A DNA stretch of 64,000 bases from Pontibacter litorisediminis (lineage in GTDB: Bacteria > Bacteroidota > Bacteroidia > Cytophagales > Hymenobacteraceae). Below the pieces are notes generated by a model, which was not told the origin of the DNA, did no database searches, and saw only the letters and a program-made list of their open reading frames with translations. Of this stretch, positions 34,491 to 42,075 are shown piece by piece. Location: assembly GCF_029360645.1 (NCBI RefSeq), contig NZ_JARDUA010000009.1, positions 86,637 through 150,636 of the forward strand, in the 5' to 3' direction. The translations under genes were made by a program, and so were the position numbers. Each line of letters opens with the position of its first letter. Position 1 is the stretch's first letter.

Positions 34491-35309
34491 TTAGTCCCAG
34501 TCAGGGGCAAAGGATGGGTTCACCACACGCAGGTTGTCTCGCTTCAGCTGGTCTATCTGGGCTACCTCCTCCTGTGTCAGCTCAAAATCAAACACATCGA
34601 TGTTGGAAGCGAGGCGGGCTGCCTTTGAGGTTCTTGGGATGGCCAGCACGTTGTCCTGCTGCATCAGCCAGCGTAGCGTTACCTGCACCTCGTTCTTGCC
34701 ATACTTCTCGGCGATGCCTTTAAGTACCGGGTTCCCCAGCACCTCGCCCTGCGCAATGGGGCTGTAGGCCGTAAGCGTAAGGTTGTGCTGCTGCAGGTAA
34801 GTATAAAGCTTCTCCTGGTTGATGAGCGGGTGATACTCTACCTGGTTGGTGATGATGTCAGCACCGGTGGCCAGCACCTGGTCAAGAAGGTGGGTAGGGT
34901 GGTTGCTGACCCCGATATACTTCGTATAACCTTTCTCCTGCGCCTTCATCAGTTCCTCCATGTACTCAGCCACCGGCACGCCAGCGTTTGGCCAGTGGAT
35001 CAGCAGCAGGTCCACATAATCCGTCTTCAGCTTTTGAAGGCTCTGCTCCACGGAGGGCAAAAAGTCTTTCTTGGCCAAGCTCTCGCGCCATACTTTGGTG
35101 GTCAGGAAAATATCCTGACGGGCTACGCCTGAGGCCCCGATGGCACGACCCACACCCTCTTCGTTTCTATAGATCTGCGCTGTGTCGATGTGGCGGTATC
35201 CTTCGGAAAGGGCTGCCTGTGTCATCTCAAATGCTTTGCTGTCTTCCAGTTGGAAAGTCCCCAGCCCTAAGGCCGGTATCGTCGCTCCTTTTATCTTGAT
35301 GTGTTTCAT
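34491..35309 (-). CDS. Aldo/keto reductase
   Basis: A 272-residue NAD(P)H-dependent (alpha/beta)8 barrel. Numbered from the alternative TTG start, the catalytic tetrad is Asp44, Tyr49 (HIDTAQIYRNEEGVG), Lys74 (TTKVW) and His107 (LIHWPN); subtract two for the ATG start. IPRTSKAARLASNIDVFDF is the cofactor-binding segment. It reduces aldehydes and ketones; the substrate is unknown. I prefer ATG 35309; a TTG two codons earlier is also possible but lies in the promoter-like element. A site matching the marR upstream palindrome overlaps its -33 region, implying MarR control. Confidence 0.92.
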   Translation of the reverse strand: MKHIKIKGATIPALGLGTFQLEDSKAFEMTQAALSEGYRHIDTAQIYRNEEGVGRAIGASGVARQDIFLTTKVWRESLAKKDFLPSVEQSLQKLKTDYVDLLLIHWPNAGVPVAEYMEELMKAQEKGYTKYIGVSNHPTHLLDQVLATGADIITNQVEYHPLINQEKLYTYLQQHNLTLTAYSPIAQGEVLGNPVLKGIAEKYGKNEVQVTLRWLMQQDNVLAIPRTSKAARLASNIDVFDFELTQEEVAQIDQLKRDNLRVVNPSFAPDWD

Positions 35310-35311
35310 AT

Positions 35312-35345
35312 TCAATGTATGTGCATTATTTGTCTATACAAGTGT
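35312..35345 (-). promoter_or_regulatory. Promoter and operator of the aldo/keto reductase gene
   Basis: The minus strand reads TTGTATAGACAA, then TACATTGA. TTG (35341-35339), a 19-base spacer and TACATTGA (35319-35312) match the Bacteroidota -33/-7 spacing. The TTGTATAGACAA half palindrome is almost the same as the site upstream of marR. Confidence 0.65.
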
Positions 35346-35360
35346 TGGGTGAAAAAAATA

Positions 35361-35810
35361 TTAGCCTCGTAATTTGTCGAGCATGTTGCTTACCAGAACA
35401 GCCTCCTCCTCCGAAAGGTTATGGAAACGCTCCATTAAGTTCGGGAATTGAGCATCGACTTCCTGCAGCTTTTTCAGGCCGCTACCGGTAATGCGCACCT
35501 CAATCATGCGGCGGTTAGTCTGGCAGATATCGCGGGTCACGTAGCCTTTCTCAATTAACTTATCGATAAGGCGGGTAACATTGGAGTTGCGGTCCACCAT
35601 GCGGTTCTGGATATCGCCAAAGCACACCGGCTCCGGGTGCTGCCCACGCAGAATTGCCAGCACGTTATGCTGCTGCAGGGTAAGGCCCAGCCCTTTAAAG
35701 AAAGGGAGCAGCTGCTGGTTCAGCCAGTTGTTCGTGAACAGCAGGTTCGCCATCAACCGACGGTAATCGTCCTTAAACGCCTTCTGGTGTATTTCGTCCT
35801 CAATCCTCAT
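35361..35810 (-). CDS. MarR family transcriptional regulator
   Basis: A 149-residue winged-helix protein: LTLQQHNVLAILRGQ (helix 3), DIQNRMVDRNSNVTRLIDKLIEKGYVTR (recognition helix region) and DICQTNRRMIEVRITGSG (wing). MarR proteins dimerise and usually repress until a phenolic or electrophilic ligand, or oxidation, releases them; one cysteine lies in PEPVCFGDI and another in RDICQTN. It is first in a run of three genes, with matching palindromes before it and before the aldo/keto reductase, so it probably represses itself and the two reductases. Confidence 0.9.
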   Translation of the reverse strand: MRIEDEIHQKAFKDDYRRLMANLLFTNNWLNQQLLPFFKGLGLTLQQHNVLAILRGQHPEPVCFGDIQNRMVDRNSNVTRLIDKLIEKGYVTRDICQTNRRMIEVRITGSGLKKLQEVDAQFPNLMERFHNLSEEEAVLVSNMLDKLRG

Positions 35811-35817
35811 GTTGTCG

Positions 35818-35848
35818 CAAAGGTAAGATAAACACTTGTATATACAAG
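35818..35848 (-). promoter_or_regulatory. Promoter and operator of marR
   Basis: On the minus strand: TTG at 35847-35845, a 19-base spacer and TACCTTTG at 35825-35818, eight bases before the start codon. The perfect palindrome CTTGTATATACAAG (35835-35848) covers the -33 TTG, so a bound regulator would block the promoter. Confidence 0.75.
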
Positions 35849-36708
35849 AGTTGGCAAAAAAGGTTTAGGAACGCTCCGTAATGTGCACTGTGCGGGAACA
35901 GAAGACACGATTCATCCCGAGCTTTACTTTAGGGTTAAAAACCGTAGATTCCATAGTTGGCTATTGTCAGCCGATGCGGTTTAGCGGTGAAGGGACTTCC
36001 GTTCCGCATTCCTGTTCCAGGTAGTACGGATGTTACGCAGGGCGCAGGAAGAACTCCTTCGTTTTAGGCTTTAGCACTTTCCTGAAAATGCTTGTGCCAG
36101 AGCAAGTGGGGGAACTCATGGCTTACTTCCTGCAGTTTCTTCACATAGTATTAGTCCCTTGTGCAATTGCCGGTGAAGGAGTTAAAGGTCAGGGGAAGTT
36201 CTTGATTTCCGTACATTACCTCATGGCAACAGAAGAATACAAAAACTCACGCTCCGCATTCACAAGCCCACGGAAGCCAAATATTACTTAGGTTATGTTG
36301 CCGAAACTATCCAGCACCACTTCCCCCTCAAATCACCGTTTACTGTTATGATAATGATAGTTCACCAACTAAAAGCAGCCTTTTACCCTCAATTTCTTTC
36401 CATTGTCTAAAAAGGAGATGTACTAACCTGTGTTAAAGTAGTGCTACTTCGTAAGGGGATACTAAATATTAGAGTACAATAATCTTTAGATTTTGGTACC
36501 CCAGCAAAGTACAGCAGACAAACCGCAAAAGCCTATGAAAAACTCTACTTAACCTACCCTAGCATGATGCTTCCCATTCTCCAGTAGTTAAGCATCAGCT
36601 GAAATCAATCTTATATAAATGCTTTTTATCTAAACGCGGTGAAGCCATAGATTCATCTGCATGGCCTCGCTTTGACTTTATTGTTTAATTACTCTTTTAC
36701 AAAACGCT
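35849..36708. other. Long intergenic region, possible coding remnant
   Basis: An 860-base gap with no convincing gene. On the minus strand, about 36064-36236, a broken frame reads VKKLQEVSHEFPHLLWHKHF and upstream HEVMYGNQELPLTFNSF, interrupted by a stop, which may be a decayed gene of unknown type. The last 200 bases before 36709 are AT-rich and should hold the promoter of the next gene; I cannot fix its elements. Confidence 0.35.
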
Positions 36709-38964
36709 ATGAAAAAAAACTACGCTTACACAATTCCTGAAAATCAAACATGCTTTACCTCCTTGCGGCTTTGCCGCATCTTTGCTCTTAGCCTCTTATG
36801 TCTTTTGTTATACCCGGTTGCGGGCCTTCAAGCAAATATGAGAGCCAACAGTAATGCTGTAGCGGATCAATTATCAGTAATCATTGAAAACTATCGTAGC
36901 CCAGGATATATTAGTTGCGACAATAAAGAAGTTACCCTTATAGCTGTGTCTTACCTGAACGGGAATGTTACCAAAGAAGGTATTTCCTATAACTGGGCCG
37001 GGCCTGATGGTTTCACATCGACTGCAGACAAAGTTGTTGCGACAGAAGCCGGTGAATACCAAGTCACCATCAGAAACGCTGCGGGCTTATCCGCTTCTAC
37101 AAAGTATATGGTAAGAGGCATTGATGGTGCTGCAGGTGAAGACAAAGTACTCAGACGCACAGACTCCTTTATAGAATTGGAAGCCAGTACTTGGGGTTTG
37201 TTTATTTCACCTTCCTGGACAGCAAGCGACGGTGGCAATATAGTTTATGGTGCAGATACCTTTACCCCACTCGTCAATGCACCAGGCACCTACACCTTAA
37301 CGCTTACAAGCCAAACTACTGGCTGCACCATGCAGGATCAGGTGGTTGTAACCAGTGAGAATGTCCCACTTGAGGATTTCGAAGCCAGGATTGATAAATT
37401 AACACCAAAGGTTCTTAAATGTACTCATCCTACTACATCACTTTCGGGTTATGCCTGGGTAAACTCTAATCAAGTGTATAGAGGTCTTGATTATGAGTGG
37501 TATGGCCCTGACGGATTCATATCGAATGAAATGTCTATCACGGTATCCTTGGCCGGTGATTATATTCTGACCTTAACAGATCAGATAAGCGGAACTTCCG
37601 ACTCCGACACAGTCACAGTATCAGGTCCTAATTATCCAACTGGCAGCGCAGGTCCTGACAAAAAGCTAACATGCAAGAACAGTACCGTCACCTTAGAAGG
37701 TTCTGGTAGCCAACAGGTAGTGTGGTTTGCCAGTGATGGAGGAAACATTGTATCCGGCGCACAAACGCTTTCACCTGTTGTGGATGCCCCGGGAACCTAT
37801 ACAATGGTAATCACGGGTATATCAAGCGGATGTAAGTTTGAGGATGTTGTAATGGTAACTCGCGAGGAAGAGCTTACAGTAAGCGCCACAGGCGGCAAGC
37901 TGGACTGTACCACTTCTTCTGTACAACTTACGGCCTCATCCGATAAAGAAGGCTTAACCTACAGTTGGACCGGCCCCAACGGCTATACCTCTACCGAGCA
38001 GAATCCTATAGTTTCGGTGGCTGGTGACTATACCGTTACAGTGGCAAACCCTGAAACGGGCTGTACCGCCACCCGAACAGTTGTAGTAACACCAGAATCC
38101 ACTGAGCTACTTGTAGAAAGGTGCCTGATCGATTTCAACGAAGAAAAGAAAGGATTGATCTCAACCATTAATACAGAATTAGGCCCTGTGGCTGTGGTGG
38201 GTAGAAAACGTAACGAAGGTTACCCAATCTCCTTCGCTCCGGAAAATCACGCCGCTATCTTCGACTCTCAGGCACCTACCGGCGATGATGCAGACCTTTA
38301 CACCAGGGACTGGGGAAATGTGCTGATAGTAAACAAAGATTTGTCTGACGTTCCGGATGATAACCAGTGGGGCGGAGAACTGATTTTGGATTTCTCAGCC
38401 ATAGGCCCTGTCACCATGGAATCGGTAAAAGTACTTGATATTGATGCGTATGAGGATGAGTCATGGGTGTACCTGTATGATGGAGAGGATAAAAAGATAA
38501 ACAGCTTCAAGCTAAAAGCTTTAGGCAACAACAGCCAGCAAACCCAAAGCTTAGGCAACACAATGGGCGTAATGAAAATGAAAGTTGTATTTGATGGCAA
38601 AAGGGATCCATCAAGACTATCCGGTTCAGGTGCCATAGACGACATTAGATTCTATAAACAAGAAGTGGTAGCAAGCCCTTGCCAGAATGTACTGCAGCAG
38701 GAGGCGCTACAGGCCATAGCCTATCCTACTACCTTCAGCGACAAGGCAACCGTTCAGTTCACGTTGCAGGATACCGGAGACTATAGCGTGAACCTTTACG
38801 ACACCCAGGGCAACCTTGTAAAGGAGCTGAGAACTGGTACAGCTATGGCTAATGAGCAGATTAGAATTGAGGTTGAAGCAGGTAACTTGAAGGAGGGCAT
38901 GTACCTGGCCCGGATCGTGAGCCCTGCCGGCAGCAAGACACTAAAACTGATACTGAAGCGATAG
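36709..38964 (+). CDS. Secreted Ig-like/PKD-rich protein with T9SS type A sorting domain
   Basis: A 751-residue exported protein. A signal peptide (residues about 20-45; LCLLLYPVAGLQA) is followed by a run of Ig/PKD-like modules with the recurring pattern Y.W.GPDGF(T/I)S.....AGEY.VT (GPDGFTST, GPDGFISN, GPNGYTST), each of about 80-90 residues. Residues about 470-655 are a further beta domain (RCLIDFNEEKKGL...GSGAIDDIRFY), and the last 80 residues are a type A sorting domain (YPTTFSDKATVQF to TLKLILKR). It is probably exported by the type IX system as a surface or released protein; ligand unknown. It is AT-rich compared with most of the window. Confidence 0.82.
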   Translation: MKKNYAYTIPENQTCFTSLRLCRIFALSLLCLLLYPVAGLQANMRANSNAVADQLSVIIENYRSPGYISCDNKEVTLIAVSYLNGNVTKEGISYNWAGPDGFTSTADKVVATEAGEYQVTIRNAAGLSASTKYMVRGIDGAAGEDKVLRRTDSFIELEASTWGLFISPSWTASDGGNIVYGADTFTPLVNAPGTYTLTLTSQTTGCTMQDQVVVTSENVPLEDFEARIDKLTPKVLKCTHPTTSLSGYAWVNSNQVYRGLDYEWYGPDGFISNEMSITVSLAGDYILTLTDQISGTSDSDTVTVSGPNYPTGSAGPDKKLTCKNSTVTLEGSGSQQVVWFASDGGNIVSGAQTLSPVVDAPGTYTMVITGISSGCKFEDVVMVTREEELTVSATGGKLDCTTSSVQLTASSDKEGLTYSWTGPNGYTSTEQNPIVSVAGDYTVTVANPETGCTATRTVVVTPESTELLVERCLIDFNEEKKGLISTINTELGPVAVVGRKRNEGYPISFAPENHAAIFDSQAPTGDDADLYTRDWGNVLIVNKDLSDVPDDNQWGGELILDFSAIGPVTMESVKVLDIDAYEDESWVYLYDGEDKKINSFKLKALGNNSQQTQSLGNTMGVMKMKVVFDGKRDPSRLSGSGAIDDIRFYKQEVVASPCQNVLQQEALQAIAYPTTFSDKATVQFTLQDTGDYSVNLYDTQGNLVKELRTGTAMANEQIRIEVEAGNLKEGMYLARIVSPAGSKTLKLILKR

Positions 38965-39279
38965 CTATGGATTAGCGGTGTTGCGAAACATCATCGCCAT
39001 GTTTAACAAGGATTTTATAGCAAATTGGGCTTTACTCCTGAACAACCGCTCTATACTGAGTTTATGCCCACTTAGCTCTAGCATCTACTGTGCAATGAAT
39101 ACTGTTGCAAAGATGCCCTGCATGCCATAGAAAGAGCCGATTTGCGCCGCTGAAGGGCAGCATGAGAGCGATTAATTAAGCCAAAAAGGCGCCTCGGGAT
39201 ATTCCGGAGGCGCCTTTTTAGTTTATTAGCCTGGGGTGAACTGTGCTTACAAAGTAAATCCTGGCTCGGTTAGGAGTGA
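38965..39279. other. Intergenic region between convergent genes
   Basis: Holds the terminator at 39184-39219 and nothing else I can recognise. Confidence 0.4.
39184..39221. terminator. Bidirectional terminator
   Basis: AAAAGGCGCCTC pairs with GAGGCGCCTTTT (39184-39195 with about 39207-39218) with A and T runs, between two convergent genes. Confidence 0.85.
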
Positions 39280-39732
39280 CTAGTCCCAGTAGGGTATCCC
39301 TGTCTGTTCCTGCCCATCGGCAGCGAAAACAAGCTTTTGCTCCTGGTTTCCCTGCTCCAGCTCTACCTGATAGAGGGTGTTGCCTTCCTGCACCAGCACA
39401 TCGGCGTCATCAACCCTAAACCCGGCGTAGTTCTGGTTGATGGAGGCCTTTACTGCTTCGGGCAGCTCTGCCTCCGGCAAGTCATACTTGTGCTTTAGCA
39501 GGTTGCCCGAGGCGCTGAACAAGGCGTCATGCTCCACGGTGGCTACGTCAAAATCCGCCTCGTAGTCTTCTCCTTTTTTCTCCCACTCCACGTGCTGGGC
39601 ATCGGCAAATGTGCTGCCGAAGGTTTCTTTTACGGCGGCAGGCACGTCCCCAGGCTTTACATCATCGCTGTTTTTGTCGCAGGCAAACAGGGAGCCGCTC
39701 AGGAACAGAAGAGCAATTACTGTTGATTTCAT
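39280..39732 (-). CDS. PepSY-like domain lipoprotein
   Basis: A 150-residue lipoprotein with LFLSGSLFACDK as lipobox (Cys18). Two PepSY-like repeats of the BLIP/DUF2874 type follow: PAAVKETFGSTFADAQHVEWEKKGEDYEADF and PEAVKASINQNYAGFRVDDADV. Such proteins occur in Bacteroidota periplasm; protease or lactamase inhibition has been proposed for relatives but is unproven. It is monocistronic next to repeat copy D. Confidence 0.8.
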   Translation of the reverse strand: MKSTVIALLFLSGSLFACDKNSDDVKPGDVPAAVKETFGSTFADAQHVEWEKKGEDYEADFDVATVEHDALFSASGNLLKHKYDLPEAELPEAVKASINQNYAGFRVDDADVLVQEGNTLYQVELEQGNQEQKLVFAADGQEQTGIPYWD

Positions 39733-39849
39733 AAGTTACGCTTTTAAGGTTAAACAATGAGCCAAAGCTATAACCTGAATCTGAAGCAATACTGGAGCAA
39801 ATCTGAAGCAATTCTGGAGATGGGCGGATGGGATGGATTTTTAACACCG

Positions 39850-40410
39850 AGTCTATTGCCAACCACCCCTGCCCCTCCGAGGAGGGGAACTAGCAGGCGA
39901 TTATAATCCTCTAACAACTTAGCTGAAGCTCCGTCAGCAGCAGCTATCGTACTTGTTCCCAGTCTTTGGGTTGAGCGCCTTGTGAGATCCGGTGCCCGAA
40001 GGGCAGCGCCTTGGCGCAGGAGGGAACACAGCGCGATGCCCGAAGACGAGCCCTCTCGGGCTTGAGAGCAGAAAGTATGAAATGCAACTGTAGGCATGTA
40101 AGGCCGTGGATGAAAAGGAGCTAGTAAGGACAGCCTGAGTCTGGTGGCAGGAAATAGGGCTAATAGCGGCACAAGCGGACGCTTGCGCCAGAGAAGTATG
40201 AAGATAGCAAAGGATAAGTAGGGCTTTTCAAGCCAGTTGAGTCTCAGACTCAACATCATTAGTAAGTCCCAAATCAAAAGATTTGCGGCAGGAGGACTGG
40301 CAAGTATAAAGTGTAGTTCACGCGGAACTGAAAATCCGCAGCAGAGAGGTTCCAGACATGGATGTCCGAAACAGCGGGAGAGGCATAGGCAGAAGATGAA
40401 CAGTGCTTAC
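39850..40410 (-). repeat. Dispersed modular intergenic repeat, copy D
   Basis: Reverse-oriented. On the minus strand: GCGCAAGCGTCCGCTTGTGC at 40188-40169, AGCCCGAGAGGGCTCGTC at 40062-40045, GCTCAACCCAAAGACTGG at 39976-39959. Like copy A it lacks the GCGAGCTTGTAG module. A module near 40330-40380 resembles one in copy B (18160-18230). It fills most of the 742-base gap; long open frames within it look spurious. Confidence 0.8.
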
Positions 40411-40419
40411 CTTGGCAAA

Positions 40420-40462
40420 GCTTCTAAAACAAGTAGGGCTGCCATACTTGGCAGCCCTACGC
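40420..40462 (-). terminator. Terminator of the M16 peptidase gene
   Basis: GTAGGGCTGCC (40433-40443) pairs with GGCAGCCCTAC (40450-40460); on the minus strand TTGTTTTA follows. Confidence 0.75.
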
Positions 40463-40474
40463 TTGTCTCTTATC

Positions 40475-41740
40475 TTAAACCTCAGCCTCCACCGGCTGCT
40501 CCTTCTTCTCCGCCTTGTACAATAAGGTAGAGCAGTTGGTCTTGCGCAGCACCTCCTGGGCGCAGCGCTGAATGTCGTCTGGCGTGACAGCCTGTACTTT
40601 CTCGCCCTCCTGATTGATGAGGTTGGCGTCGCCAAGCAGTTTGCTGTAGGCCAGGTTCATGGCGCGGTTCAGCAGCTCGATCTCGGAGAACACGATGCTG
40701 GTCTCGGCCTGGTTCTTTACCTTGTTCAGTTCCTCCTCGTCCACACGGGTATCTATGAGCTCCTGTACTACAGCCTCAATGGCCACGTTGGCCTCCTGCA
40801 GGTCCACGCCCTCGTTCAGCTTGCCCTGGATGATGAGCAGGCCCGGCTCCACGCTTCCGGTAACAGAGGCCGAAATGGAGTTGAACAGTTTCTGCTCCTT
40901 CACCAGTCGCTCGTACAGGCGGCTCGACTTGCCCCGTCCCAGGATGTCGCTGATCAGGTCAACGGCGTGGTAGTCGGGGTGCTGGCGGCCCGGCATGTGG
41001 TAGGCTTTGTAAATGGCGCTGAGCGGTACGTCTGAGCTTACTTCCAGCACGCGCTCCTCCGTCTGCCGCGGCTCCTCCTGTAGCTGGCGCTCATACTTCT
41101 CGCCGGCCGGTATGGGGCCAAACCATTTCTCCGTTAGCTCCTTCGCCCGCTCAAACGTCACGTTGCCGGCCACCACCAATACGGCGTTACTAGGCGAGTA
41201 GTGCTTTTTAAAGAAGGCTTTCACAATATCCATAGAGGCCTCCTCGATGTGGGCGATCTCCTTGCCGATAGTGGCCCACTTATAGGAGTGCTCCTTATAA
41301 GCCAGCGGGCGCAGCTTCAGCCACACGTCACCGTAAGGCTGGTTCAGGTAATTCTGCTTAAACTCCTCTACCACCACTTTGCGCTGCACCTCCAGGCCAT
41401 TCTCGCTGAAGGCAAGCTCCAGCATGCGGTCCGACTCTAGCCAAAAGCCCGTCTCCAGGTTCTGCGCCGGCAGCGACAGGTAATAGTTGGTGATGTCGGG
41501 GCTGGTGAAGGCGTTGTTCTCGCCGCCCACGCGCTGCAGGGGCTCATCATACACGGGGATATTTTTGGACCCGCTGAACATCAAATGCTCGAACAGATGC
41601 GCAAAACCGGTATGGGCCTCCTCCTCATCGCGCGAGCCCACGTCGTACAGCACGTTCAGCACGGCCATCGGCGAGGTATGGTCCTCATGCACGATCACGC
41701 GCAGGCCGTTGTCCAGGGTAAATTCTTTAAACGCTATCAT
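40475..41740 (-). CDS. M16 family zinc metallopeptidase
   Basis: A 421-residue peptidase of the insulinase/processing-peptidase family. The inverted zinc motif HxxEH is present as His48, Glu51, His52 (FAHLFEHLMFSGS), with a glutamate pair in KVVVEEFKQNY (about residues 122-132) supplying the third ligand. A C-terminal M16 domain covers about residues 170-350 (HYSPSNAVLVVAGNV; ISDILGRGKSSRLY). There is no signal peptide, so it is probably cytosolic; the usual inactive partner gene is not adjacent. It degrades peptides. Monocistronic, with a terminator. Confidence 0.92.
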   Translation of the reverse strand: MIAFKEFTLDNGLRVIVHEDHTSPMAVLNVLYDVGSRDEEEAHTGFAHLFEHLMFSGSKNIPVYDEPLQRVGGENNAFTSPDITNYYLSLPAQNLETGFWLESDRMLELAFSENGLEVQRKVVVEEFKQNYLNQPYGDVWLKLRPLAYKEHSYKWATIGKEIAHIEEASMDIVKAFFKKHYSPSNAVLVVAGNVTFERAKELTEKWFGPIPAGEKYERQLQEEPRQTEERVLEVSSDVPLSAIYKAYHMPGRQHPDYHAVDLISDILGRGKSSRLYERLVKEQKLFNSISASVTGSVEPGLLIIQGKLNEGVDLQEANVAIEAVVQELIDTRVDEEELNKVKNQAETSIVFSEIELLNRAMNLAYSKLLGDANLINQEGEKVQAVTPDDIQRCAQEVLRKTNCSTLLYKAEKKEQPVEAEV

Positions 41741-42075
41741 ATCTTAATTGCTCAATTGCTGGATTACTAAATTGTTTGGGAACACTACAAGGAAGCTCTA
41801 CCTGAGATTCCTTCCAGACACTACCCTAATTATACTTTAAACGCCAGCTGCGGCTATACTTTATACTTTACAGGTATAGAATATAGAGACTTTTGTGTCT
41901 TTGCTTGCAGCCTTTGCAGGTTTTCTGTAGCTTTTGCTCGCCAAGGCGGGAGGTGTAGCCTCCCTGCCAGGTGGCTCTGGCCCACCTGAACAAAAGTATA
42001 AATTAATGGCATACCTTGCAGGGGCCTTGCCAATACTTTAACCCGACAAACTATAACGAGGTTTTCATAAAAGTG
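41741..42075. other. Intergenic region between divergent genes
   Basis: A 335-base gap rich in TATACTT words (about 41830-41880), followed by GC-rich short palindromes (GAGGTGTAGCCTC, GGTGGCTCTGGCCCACC). It should hold the promoters of the M16 and E1 genes; no open frame is convincing. Confidence 0.4.

Noticed and set aside
36088..36291. 67-codon open frame on the plus strand in the long gap
   Set aside because: No ribosome binding site or recognisable domain, and it overlaps the better minus-strand remnant.
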